The notes below the pieces were generated by a model. It saw nothing but the letters and a program-made list of their open reading frames with translations, searched no databases and was not told the origin of the DNA. Below, piece by piece: positions 45,236 to 56,842 of a DNA stretch of 64,000 bases. A program made the position numbers and the translations under genes. The stretch covers positions 47,429 to 111,428 of the forward strand of contig WELB01000135.1 in NCBI GenBank assembly GCA_009602725.1, in the 5' to 3' direction. Within the stretch, counting starts at the first letter, position 1; the number at the start of each line of letters is the position of its first letter. Source of the DNA: Spirogloea muscicola. Its lineage: Eukaryota > Streptophyta > Zygnematophyceae > Spirogloeales > Spirogloeaceae.

Positions 45236-45597
45236 GAATCGACCCCTGCACGCTCACTATCAAGAAGCGGTAACCTTTGCCTCGAACTGACGACCTATTC
45301 AATCGTCTCGCGGGAGCTAGTGTGTTCAGCTCCCTCGATCTGCAAAGCGGTTATCACCAAGTTCATATCACACCTGAGGACGTCCCAAAATCGGCGTTCC
45401 GTACGCCTCTCTGTCACTTCCAGTTCCAGGTGCTCAGCTTTGGTTTGACCGTTGCACCTGTCACAATTCAGGCTGTGGTTACGAAAGTATTTGGCCCCCT
45501 ATTGTATGACTTCGTGCTGGTTTGCTTATGCAACATACTGGTGGCAAGTAAAATGCCTGAGGATCACGTACTGCACTTGCGGCAGGTGCTGCAATTG
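45236..45597 (+). mobile_element. Ty3/gypsy reverse-transcriptase fragment (fossil)
   Basis: It encodes the RT fingers and palm (SLDLQSGYHQVHITPEDVPK, then VFGPLLYDFVLV) of the LTR-A family. It ends abruptly at 45597, where a reversed piece of another element begins. It is broken, with few breaks. Confidence 0.7.
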
Positions 45598-48403
45598 CGA
45601 AGCAGGGTCCACCTGTGCCGTGGCAATACACAGTACTGATTTCACGATCAAATCCACAACTTCCACGGACAGAAGCCACAACTAGGCCAGCTTGGTTCGG
45701 GCGTTACTACATCAGAGCCCAGCTCGTACAAGACTGATGGAATTCGGCAAGCCCGTGCTGATCAACAGCACAGCCGACATTTGCCAATGACTTTTTGGCA
45801 TTTTGTCCATTTGCCAGTGTAAGTTGCAAGATACCAGTAGGCTTTACAACCAAAGCCCTGTTGCTCAGAAGATTTTTTAATGACACAGGAGGTAGAAGCC
45901 TCCGCGTTGACAAGGCTATAAGCTGGACAACCAGCCTCCAGTCCTTGGACTACAATCTTGGCGCTATGGCACCGGGTGCCGAGGCATTTACACAACAGTA
46001 AGAATATAGCTACTAGCTACAATTACGAGCAATTAAATAGCTGTGGGAGAAACGCCATCATCTCCAGACTACACGTGGGAGTGGCCCGCCTTCCGGCGAT
46101 ACGACAAAGCCAACTCTTCTGGAGGTAGAGGGTATACTCCCCGACCGCACGGTGCGATGAAGAGAACTGTCCTCAGTACCGTGTAAACTGGTCGTGTTCG
46201 CATCCACGTTCGCAGCATCTTTGCAACTGATTAGAAGTCACCCATACAACAAGGTGCTCTTCGTTCACCAGCGCTTGCATAAGCCCATGCAAAGAGAGTA
46301 CTACTTGCACAACAGACTGCGGGGCCACACACGTCCTACAAGTATGAGGTAACGATACATACCACGTCACATCAAGCTCAGCGGGCGTAAAGCTCCGCGT
46401 ACTTATCATCCGTACATAGCGGTGAGTGAGTGGTGGAAGAAGTCCCAAGTGTTGTACACTCTGGGGTGGGAGGACGACTTCACAGTGTTCCACCATGCGG
46501 CAGCATCATCGGTAAGATATGTAGCTGCAATTCCCACGCGGTATTCGAACGGTGTCGCGCATATCATGAATCAGTTTTTCAGTTCGCGGAACCAGGCGGT
46601 AGGACTACCTTGCCCATCGTACTTGGAGGGCTGGCACGGCCGGGCACGGCCCAGTTGCCTTAAATAGCCTTGACGCGACGAACTCGCGGCTCTTCAGCAT
46701 ACACACGGGCGAGTATTGTTCGCATCTCTTCGCGTGGCGCTTCCCACTCCGGGATTGCCAGCGAATCATCACTCGGAATGGCACCCGCTATTTGCTCCAC
46801 AAGACGCACAAGGCGTTGCACCTCGGCCGGAGTCAGGCCGTCCAGGTCGGGTGCGTGGAGCTCCGCCGACTCACTTTCCGTCTTCTCGACCTCAGCCGGA
46901 GGTACGACCGGTGGAGGAGGATTAGGTTCGCACTTGTGTCGGCCGACTCCATGCCTTTACACCAGCACACTGAGGGACCAAGTCAGTGGAGGGCTTAAGA
47001 CACAACGGCTAAGACAATACTACCACCATGTTACTGAGCAAGCTGGTGCCCCAGGCAAGCAATCATGATAGTGCGCAAGTCATACCCCCAAAACACAAAG
47101 CCGCACGAGCGAGCTGAGGGAGGGGCCAGGACTGGTGTACGGACCAGCTTCTGGCACATAGCCAGATTTCGCCGCCCAACGGCGGTCGTTTTCACCTCCT
47201 TGTCGCGCAGACAGGCAATCCGCCGACCGCAGGTGGTTACGCAGGCGAAATACTGACCTGGCAATTGTGATTGCCGCCGGGGTGGGGAATCACTTGATGT
47301 AGTTGTAGGCCGACCCCGGATGCGCCGCGGGCGAGTGTTCACAGCACCAATCAGCCCGCCGATGCGGATCCACGGGTACACTCTGGCAAGGGATCTAAGT
47401 CACAAAAGACTAGTCAGAGCCAGAACATCAGAAGGAACCTTGCATGTGTCAGCCGTATTATCACAGAATACGAGACTAGCAAGATGCAAGGACTCCTCTG
47501 ATACCAATGTGACGAACCTGACCCTTAAGAGCACAGTCAGGGGTCAGAAAGTCCTTATTGATTTCGGTCGCTGGGGTTTAGAGACAAACTCCCAGCACAG
47601 AGAAGCACCACGTGTACTACGCAGCGGAATACCTTGCCTTGAGGCGCCGCCGACAGGCGGCGACTCACCTCTCAGGTACGGGCCAGCAACTGTCCCCAGT
47701 AGGAGCAGCCACAGTCTACTTACAGGAGAGCCGATGAAGATCCGCAGCGACGGTTTGCGGCGTCGGGCTGCAGCAGCAGGCAGCAGCAGGCCTGCGTGGA
47801 CGAGCTGCGGCAGCAGGCGGCAGCAGGGCTGCGCGCCTCTCTCTCGCGTGGGCTTCACTGACTTGGACCGATAACCCTGAGCCTCGTCGCAGCCCTACTT
47901 GTAGTGCTTCATGTGCCACCCTCCCCAGGGGTCTCTGGGAGGTTCGTCTCAGGGCCCACCTTCGAGAAGGCGGGCCCGACAAGGGGAATCTAGTACGTGG
48001 CAAGGCCACGCGGCTTCCTTCTGGAAGCGGCGGCCAGTGGCGGCCAATGGCGGCCATCCTGCGGTGCCGCCGAGCGGCGCCCTGCGGCGCCGCCAGTGCG
48101 TCACGGGTGTGGCGCGGCGTCACGGGCGCGCCACACGTGTCACATACACGTCACTATGAGTGTGTCGGCAGATACCAGAATATGCCGAGGAGCTTCTCTG
48201 CGGAAGTCCAGGATTCGCCACCTCTGCTGGAGGCGGCGCGCCTGCACGTCACGTCGTCAGCAGGCGCATCACACCGCGCGACACCTTGCGCGGGTCGCTC
48301 GCGCGTCGCACGCGCGTCGCACGCGTCAGGCACGTGCGCGTCAGTGATTACACGCTTGCGCTTAACTCGGAGTTAAGCGTCCGGTAACGGCGGGGACGTT
48401 GCA
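45598..48403 (-). mobile_element. LTR-A subfamily 2 gypsy, 5' part with its 5' LTR (fossil)
   Basis: It is near-identical to 37451-40276 of the complete element of this subfamily. On the minus strand: 5' LTR 48403-47508, primer site (47506-47495), leader, gag and protease region. The right flank continues into plus-strand gypsy reverse transcriptase at 48404. The coding part is broken. The left border coincides with the start of the complementary piece at 26929. Confidence 0.75.
47508..48403 (-). mobile_element. 5' LTR (LTR-A) of the preceding piece
   Basis: It is bounded by TGTGACGAACC and GGGGACGTTGCA. The end GACGAACC matches the LTR at 29170-30055 (GGTTCGTCACA) better than the other copies, supporting that the two belong together. 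Confidence 0.8.
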
Positions 48404-49426
48404 ATTTCAGTTCAAAGTGCTGCGCTTTGGTTTGACCAAAGCACAGGCTACATTCCAGGTGGTGATGTCGAGGGTCTTTGGCCCCCTGCTCAACCATTTT
48501 GTGCTGATTTACTTGGACGATATCCTGGTTTTAGCAAAACGCCTGAGGATCACACCTGCGCCAAGTGCTGCAGCTGCTGCGTGGAAATCAACCGTCTGCC
48601 AAGCCGTCCAAGTGCGAATTTTACCAGCCAGAGCTGACATACCTCGGGCATGTCGTGGGCAAGGACGGCATACGCGTCGACCCCAACAAGACTTCGGTTG
48701 TACGGGATTGGCTTGTGCCACGGACTGTACCTGCATTGCACTCCTTTCTGGGCTTCGAGCACTACTTCCGAAAGTTCCTACAAGGCTATGGGAGCTTGGC
48801 ACTTCCTCTTACGAAGCTGACTCGTAAGGACGTACCTTGAGAATGGTCGTCCGAATGTCAGAGTGCATTTGAGGGAATCCAGCAGGCGCTGACGTCTCCG
48901 CCTGTGCTGGCCTTTCCTCGTGTAGGCGTGCCGTATGAACTCGTCTGCGATGCCTCTTTGACCTGCATTGGTGCCGTGCTTTTGCAAGAAGAAGTGGCAC
49001 TCCCAATGGGGCAAGGGCTGCGAAAGCTAGCCCAAAAAAAATTGACAAAGGTTCGGAGGGGCCTACAAGCGTGTAGCAGCTACAAAGGGGTCGGAAGATG
49101 CTTTTGCAAGAGGGTCACCTGTTAGCGATTGAGAGTCGCCTGCTGATACCTGCAGAGCGAAATCACACAACGGGCGAGCAGGAATTGCTGGCTGTGGTGC
49201 ACGCTTTACACGTCTGGCGTTGCTACCTGGAGGGTGTGGCATTCACGGTTGTCACGGATCATTGCCAGTTGACATAGTTCCACACGCAGCAACATTTGAC
49301 CCGGCGTCAAGCTCGATGGGCGGAGTGCATGGCACAATTTGATCTCCAATGGGCTCATCGCCCTGGACGTCTTAATGTTGCGGACCCTGTGAGTCGCAAC
49401 ATTAGCGGCGCTGATGCGTTGGCTAC
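48404..49426 (+). mobile_element. Outer gypsy fossil: reverse transcriptase and RNase H
   Basis: The segment starts within the RT palm (FQFKVLRFGLTKAQATFQVV; active-site YLDDIL), continues through the tether and RNase H to the VSRNISGAD stretch, and stops at the TSD GCTAC (49422-49426) of the tandem array. The same element resumes at 63816. It is about as diverged from the tandem copies as other old copies, and broken. Confidence 0.75.
48990..49098 (-). mobile_element. Severely truncated LINE copy (tail K) in gypsy RNase H
   Basis: A 109-bp insertion is flanked by a 13-bp TSD TGCTTTTGCAAGA (48977-48989 and 49099-49111). Its reverse complement has CCGAACCTTTGTCAATT, GGGCT-AGCTTTCGC-AGCCC and CCATTGGGAGTGCCACTTC, matching tail J. 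The long TSD is typical of target-primed reverse transcription. Confidence 0.8.
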
Positions 49427-50316
49427 TGTAACGTCCCCGCCGTTACGGGACGCTTAACTCCGAGTTAAGCGCTACCGTGTAACCAACTGACGCGCACGTG
49501 CCTGACGCGTGCGACGCGCATGTGACGCGCAAGTGACCCGTGCGAGGTGACGCGCAGTGTGACGCGCCTGTCAGCGATGTGACGCACAGGCGCGCCGCCT
49601 CCAGCAGAGGTGGCGAATCCTGGACTTCCGAAGAGAAGCTCGTTGGCATATTCCGGTATCTGCCGACACACCCGTTATGACGTCTATGTGACACGTGTGG
49701 CGCGCCCGTGACGCCGCGCAACACCCGTGACGCACTGGCGGCGCCGCAGGGCGCCGCTCGGCGGCGCCGCATGCTGGCCGCCGTTGGCCGCCATTGGTCG
49801 CCACTGGCCGCCACTTCCAGATGGAAGCCGCGTGGCCTGGCCACGTACTAGATTCCCCTTGTCGGGCCCGCCTTCCCGAGGTGGGCCCTGAGACGAACCT
49901 CCCAGAGACCCCTGGGGAGGGTGGCACGTGAGGCACCACAAGTAGGGCTGAGAGCAGACTCGGGTAAATCGGTCAATCTCAGTGAAGCCCGCGAGAGAGA
50001 GAGGCGCAGCCCTGCTGCCGCCTGCTGCCGCAGCCCGCCGACGCAGCCCTGCTGCTGCCTGCTGCCGCAGCCCGTCGCCGCATCCCGTCGTGGCGGATCT
50101 TCATCGGCTCTCTGTGAGTAAGACTGTGACTGCAGTCGCTGGCCCGCACTTGAGAGGTGAGCTGCTGACTGTCGGCAGCATCTCAGGCCAAGACTTCCGC
50201 TGTGTGATACACGTGGTGCTTCGCTGTGCTGGGGGTTTGTCTCAAAACCCCAACGACCGAACTCAATCAGGACATAACTGACTCTCGACTGTGTCTTAAG
50301 GGTCAGGAATGCTTCA
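49427..50316 (+). mobile_element. LTR-A, first of the tandem array
   Basis: 890 bp, TGTAACGTCCCCG to GGAATGCTTCA. It contains the U3 palindrome CTTAACTCCGAGTTAAG, a GACGCG-rich region, the CTGCTGCCGC-rich core and the GGGGTTT/AAACCCC hairpin. Confidence 0.9.
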
Positions 50317-53300
50317 CTGGTATCAGAGGCGTCCTTGCATCTGACTAGCCTCGTCATACGGCTGCAGTGCAAGGTTCCTTCTGCTGTGCTGGTACTGATT
50401 AGTCCTGTGTGACTTGAGTTCTCGTGCCAGAGTGTATCCGTGGGTCTGCATCGCCGGGTCGACTGGTGCTGTCCATCCTATCGCCCGCTGCATCCACGTA
50501 ACCGGGGTCGGCAATGGCGGCAGATCCTCCACCACCCCGGCAGAAAGCCGTAGTGCCAGGTCAGTACTTTGCTGCGTAACCTTCTGCGGTCGGCGGATTG
50601 CCTGCCGTGTGGCAAGGAGTTGAAACCGACCGCCGCTGGGCGGCGAAGTCTGACAGTCTGCCAGAGGCTGGTCCGTACTCCAGTCCTGGTCCCTCCCTCA
50701 GTTGCTCGTACGGCTCGCGATCTGGGGGAATGCTTGGTGCGCTGCCATGATTGCTTTGCTCTTCCAAGGCCCCGGCCTAGCTGAGTATCATCGTGGTAGT
50801 ATCGTCTCAACCGTTGTTCCCTACGCTAGCGGCTGACTTGATCCCTCAGTGTGTTGGCGTAAAGGAATGGAGTCGGAGGAGTCGAGTGCACCACTCAACC
50901 CTCCTCCGCGAACCGTACCTCCTCCTGGAGATGAGGATGTCGTCGATGACCTAGCGCAGCCCCGTACACCTGGCCCGGAGGGGCTGACCTCTGAAGAGGC
51001 GCGGCGTCTCGAACGCCTAAAGGAGCAGCTGAAGACTGCCGTTCCCGGTGGGGAGGCACTGGCCAATCTGCTGTGCGCCGAAGTTCGAACCCTGATCGCC
51101 CGGGTGTGTGCGGGCGAAGAACAGATTCAACGTCTCAAGGCAAAAGTCAGCCATGGCGCTCGGCTGGGCCGTGCCCAGCCATGTCAGCCTGCTAAATTCA
51201 GCAGGCGGGGCAGTCTTGCAGCTTGGTTGCGCGACATGCAGGCGTGGTTCGCTCTGTGCGAGGCGCCTCCGACATCGCACGTCGGGATCGCTGCCACGTA
51301 CCTGACCGGAGATCCTGCCACTTGGTGGGAATCGGTGAAGTTGTCCTCAACCCCCGGTGTTTTCAACACGTGGGACTTCTTCACGAGGTCATTGGCGTCA
51401 ATGTACGGAGAGGTCCATGCAGAGCTGAAGGCACGCAACGAGCTTGACGCCATTCGCATGCGCGGGGATGATTTTGAGGATTATGTGAGAAGGTTTCACA
51501 TGCTCCTGGTCAAGTGTGGGTCAATGGACGCCAGAGACCAGGTTCAACGCTTCAATGCTGGCCTGCCCCGCACATAGCAGCGCTGTCGCAGGTTGACAAA
51601 ACGACTTTTCATCCTGTAACAAGCTTGGAGAAGCTTATTGAGCAAGCTCGTCAGTCATACTCGTTGTACCCCACTCGCAAGCGCTTCCTCCGTGAGGAAG
51701 ATGGCGACAAAGTGGGGCCTTCAACTGAAAAGCGGTTCAAGCCGAAGTCCGGCCTCAAGCCAAGTGGTAAGCCTGGGCCATCAGCAAAGTCGGCGCCAGC
51801 CAAGGCTCTAGCGAAAATCGTCCCAGAGGGGGACAGAGCCTGCTTCAGGTGCGGTGAAAAGGGGCACCGGATTCGAGACTGCCTGCAGCCTCCCAAGTCC
51901 CAACCCACCAAGCCGGCATCGACCCGCCCGAAGGGCTATAAGGATAAGGGTAAAGGCAAAAGTGAGTGCCCCTCCCTTTCACCTTTGTGGGTGTTTCATC
52001 AGCATGATGTGGAAATGCTTTTCGAACGCCTAGGACGAGAGTGTCCGCTGTCTGTTATGCCAGTAGTACGCTCTATGCATGCGCTGAAGTCAGCACTGGT
52101 GAACGAAAGTCCCCTTGTTGTGTGGGTTCCTTCCAATCAGTTGCAGAAAGCTGCAAGCATGTACTTGAGCTGGATCAGTTTCCATGGTGCTAAAGAACCG
52201 GTGTTCTTCATTGTGCCGTGCAGTCGAGGAGTGAACCCTCAACCTCCGTCGGGGCTGGTGTTGTTGTGTTGCCACGTGGCGAAGAGCCCCCAAGTGAAGT
52301 CGGAAGTTGAAGACGTAGTACGCCCCTCAAAGAAACTGTTAGTATATGTAGCTCGGCAATTTATTCGTACGGTAGTAAGTGCCTCGGCAGCTGTTGCCGC
52401 AGCGCCAACAATGATGTTTTCAGGAATGGTAGCCGGTCATGCAATCCAGATCCTTATAGACACAGGGGCCACTGTCTCCCGCGTCAGTACGAATTTTGTA
52501 AAAGACAATGGTATTATTGTAAAGCCTATTTTCGTCTCTCAAGCTACATTGGCAAATGGACAAACTGCCGAAGTCATGGGCTACTGTCGTGTTATCATAC
52601 GCATCCAACAGTATGAGACGGTTGTGTCTTGCCTTGTCATTGAGTTGGCACCGGGCTTTGATGTGATTTTGGGCGACGATTGGCTTTGTTCCACTGCGGC
52701 CCAGCTCGACTTTGATGCGCGGACTTGCTCTGGTCAACGCGGTACTCGTCGTTCTGTGTTGCACAAAGACGTTCCCCGCGCACCACCATCTGTGAATGCT
52801 TCCTCTATCCAGCTGTCGGCTATACAGTTCAAGAAGCTTCTTCACTCAGAACCGGCTTCGCCCGTGTATCTGGTGGTGGTAATGAGTGTTGAGTCTCCCC
52901 CTGACTCAGTAGTAGTGAGTGATGTGGCCTCACATGGTCCGGCTCTTGACAAGTTGTTGGCAGAATTCTCGGATGTGTTCCCTGATGTCTTGCCAGACGG
53001 GCTGCCTCCCCATCGAGGCGTGGCTCACACAATTCCATTGGAGCCCGCCGCTGCGCCGCCGTACCGTCCTATGTATCGACTGAGTCCTCTCGAATCCGCG
53101 AGATGCAATCCCAAGTGCAGGATTTGCTAAAGAAAGGGCACATTGAGCCCTCCCAGTCGCCGTACGGTGCACCGATTCTCTTCGTCAAGAAGAAGGATGG
53201 TAGTCTTCGAATGTGCATCGACTATCGAGCCCTAAACAAGCTCACCGTCAAGAACCGGTATCCGCTGCCACGAATCGATGATCTGTTCGATCGTCTTGAG

Positions 53301-55953
53301 GGAGCTAAAGTGTTCAGCTCTCTTGATTTGCAAAGCGGCTATCACCAAATACGCATTACCCCTGAGGACGTGCCAAAGTCGGCGTTCCGTACGCCAATCG
53401 GTCACTTCCAATTTAAGGTGCTCAGCTTTGGCTTGACCAACGCACCTGCCACATTTCAGGCGGTAATGACGAAGGTCTTTGGCCCCCTACTGTACGACTT
53501 CGTACTAGTCTACTTGGATGATATCCTGGCGTTTAGTAAAACGCCGGAAGATCACGTGCGGCACCTGCGGCAAGTGCTGCAACTGCTCCGTGAAAACAAG
53601 TTGTATGCCAAGAAATCCAAGTGTGCCTTTAATCAGCCCGAGCTGACATATTTGGGGCACGTAGTGGGCAAAGACGGGGTTCGCGTCGACCCCAAAAAGA
53701 CTGCTGTAGTAAAGGACTGGCCGGTGCCAAAGAATGTGCCAACATTGCGTTCCTTCTTAGGATTCGCGAATTACTTCCGCAAGTTCCTGCAAGGATACGG
53801 TAGTATGGCAAGTCCTCTTACGAAGCTCACTCGTAAGGACGTACCATGGGGGTGGACGTCCGAGTGCCAGAAGGCATTCGAAACCATAATTGGGTCCTGG
53901 TTAATCCACCCGTTTTGGCCTTGCCTCGAGAAGGCGTGCCATTTGAAGTAATCTGTGACGCCTCATTGATCGGTATTGGTGCCGTTCTCTTGCAGGAGGG
54001 TCACCCCGTAGCATTTGAGAGTCGCCTGCTTCGTCCGGCAGAGCGCAACTATACTACGGGGGAGCAAGAGCTCCTTGCTGTTGTGCACGCCTTACGTGTG
54101 TGGCGATGCTATCTCGAGGGTGTTGATGTTACGGTCGTGACGGATCACTGCCAGTTGACCTACTTTCTAACACAACAACAACAGCAGGCGTCAAACAAGG
54201 TGGGCAGAGTTGTTGGCCATATTCAAATTCCAGTGGGTGTACCGCCCTGGAAGGTTGAATGTCGCGGATCCGGTGAGCCGCAACATTGCAGGGGCTGATG
54301 TGGCAGCTGTCTTGCACGCTACAGGTGTTCAGACCGCAGACGTGCGGCCTACTCGTGGAGCTGCTCGGCAGCCACCCGCCAACCTCTCTGAGCTGTATGT
54401 GCGTATTCGCAATGGGTATAGCACCGACCCATGGTTTGCAGATGCAACCAATACACGCACACTCGTGTCTGACCAAGATTTTTGGTGGCGAGGGGACGCC
54501 ATTGTGGTTCCTGACTGCAATGCCCTACGTAGTACCATCATGCAAGAGATGCATGAGCCACCCTATAGTGGTCATTTGGGTATGGGGAAAACAAAGAAAG
54601 CTATTCAGTTTCTCTTTTGGTGGCCTGGCTTCAAAGCCCAGGTACAGTCTTTTGTGAAGACTTGCGCCACCTGCCAGCGTAGTAAGGCACGCTCTCACAA
54701 GCCTGCCGGGTTACTCCAACCTTTGGAGATTCATCCGCGGAACTGGTCTGATGTCAGTGTGCATTTCATTACCCAACTGCCTAAGACAGAAACAGGCTAT
54801 GATGCCATTGTCGTGTTTGTGGATCGTCTAAGTAAAATGGTGAATTTTGCGCCTACGACCACTAAAGCGTCCGCTCAGGAATTTGGTCTAAGGAATTATA
54901 GGAATTATATACCGCTGGTATATTCGTGGACCGTGTGTGGAAACTGCACGGAGTGCCCGAGCGAATCGTGTCTGATCGCGACCCTCGCTTCACGGGTTAC
55001 TTGTAAGTAAGAAGTAACCCGCTTCACGGGTTACTTCTGGCGAGAAGTGTGCAGGCTTATTGGCACTAAGCAATCCTTATCCACGGCTTTCCACCCCTAG
55101 ACCGATGGTCAGACCGAACGGTGAATCGGGTTTTGGAAGACATGGTACGGCATTTTGTAAACCCCAGCCAGACTGACTGGGATAAGTATCTCGCTCCCGC
55201 GGAATATGCGGTGAACAATGCCTTTCATGAGTCCACCAAGAACACCCCTTTCTTCCTTAACTACGGTCAGCATCCCCGAGCACCTTTACAGGTGGGGAGG
55301 CCGGAACGTGTGCCGGGGCCGCAACAACCTTTACCGGTCACCTCCTGGAAGCTCAGCGGAGGGCTAGGCAATGCTTGGAGATTGCCCAGCAACGGCAAGG
55401 AGTATGCTGATCGACGTCGTTGAGATATTTCCTTCGACGTGGGTGCTCAAGTGCTCTTGAGCACAAAGCACCTCTTCATGCGTACTGTCGGCACGCCTAA
55501 GTTGCTGCCAAAGTGGGTTGGACCCTTTCGTGTAGTGCGCCGTATCGGGCCGGTCGCATACGAGCTGGAAACACCTGTACACTGGAAAATCCACAAGGTC
55601 TTCCACGTGTCCCAGGTCGAACCATTCCATTCTGATGGTCGTGTCCAACCGCCCCACCTTCCCTCGTCGTTGCCAATGAGGAAGAATTCCAGGTGGAGGA
55701 GATCTTGTCTCACCGAGACAAATTCCGTGGGCGACATAAGTCCCGAGAGTATCTTGTAAAGTGGCTCGGTCATGGACCTGAGCACAATACATGGGAACCG
55801 GCGGCCAATCTTGCCCATTGTCGCGCCGTTCTCCGTAAGTATCTTGCCAAGGGGCATTCCCCTTTGCGTCGTAGTACCGTCGAACTTAACTTCTTCGGGA
55901 CCGTAATGTCATGTCCTTGTTCCCGAGGACGTGAACATCTAAGTGGGGAGGAA
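50317..55953 (+). mobile_element. First gypsy internal region (chromovirus gag-pol, fossil)
   Basis: Primer site TGGTATCAGAGG (initiator tRNA-Met type) at 50318-50329, then a leader of about 530 bp. Gag starts near 50849 and includes the capsid and a zinc knuckle CFRCGEKGHRIRDC near 51838. Protease with DTGATV near 52460, reverse transcriptase about 53140-53830 (YLDDIL), RNase H about 53860-54300, integrase about 54400-55550 with the HHCC motif, chromodomain about 55690-55840 (EYLVKWLGHGPEHNTWEPA), purine tract 55941-55953. The chromodomain places it in the chromoviruses, whose integrases target marked chromatin. It is broken, about four or five breaks. Confidence 0.85.
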
Positions 55954-56842
55954 TGTAACGTCCCCGCCGTTACGGGACGCTTAACTCCGAGTTAAGCGCT
56001 ACCGTGTAACCAACTGACGCGCACGTGCCTGACGCGTGCGACGCGCATATGACGCGCGAGTGACCCGCGCGAGGTGACGCGCGGTGTGACGCGCCTGTCA
56101 GCGATGTGACGCACAGGCGCGCCGCCTCCAGCAGAGGTGGCGAATCCCGGAGAGAAGCTCGTTGGCATATTCCGGTATCTGCCGACACACCCGTAATGAC
56201 GTGTATGTGACACGTGTGGCGCGCCCGTGACGCCGCGCCACACCCGTGACGCACTGGCGGCGCCGCAGTCAGAGCGGCGCCGCCCGGCGGCGCCGCAGGC
56301 TGGCCGCCGTTGGCCGCCATTGGTCGCCACTGGCCGCCACTTCCAGTAAGGAAGCCGCGTGGCCTTGCCACGTACTAGATTCCCCTTGTCGGGCCCGCCT
56401 TCCCGAGGTGGGCCCTGAGACGAACCTCCCAGAGACCCCTGGGGAGGGTGGCACGTGAGGCACCACAAGTAGGGCTGAGAGCAGACTCGGGTAAATCGGT
56501 CAATCTCAGTGAAGCCCGCGAGAGAGAGAGGCGCAGCCCTGCTGCCGCCTGCTGCCGCAGCCCGCCGACGCAGCCCTGCTGCTGCCTGCTGCCGCAGCCC
56601 GTCGCCGCATCCCGTCGTGGCGGATCTTCATCGGCTCTCTGTGAGTAAGACTGTGACTGCAGTCGCTGGCCCGCACTTGAGAGGTGAGCTGCTGACTGTC
56701 GGCAGCATCTCAGGTCAAGACTTCCGCTGTGTGATACACGTGGTGCTTCGCTGTGCTGGGGGTTTGTCTCAAACCCCAATGACCAAACTCAATCAGGACA
56801 TAACTGACCCTCGACCGTGTCTTAAGGGTCAGGAATGCTTCA
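55954..56842 (+). mobile_element. LTR-A, middle (shared) copy of the tandem array
   Basis: 889 bp, TGTAACGTCCCCG to GGAATGCTTCA. It differs from the first copy at a few percent of positions by eye. Confidence 0.9.

Noticed and set aside
49990-50095. CTGCTGCCGC-rich tract as a CRISPR-like or microsatellite array
   Set aside because: It is a conserved part of all LTR groups with no regular repeat-spacer pattern.
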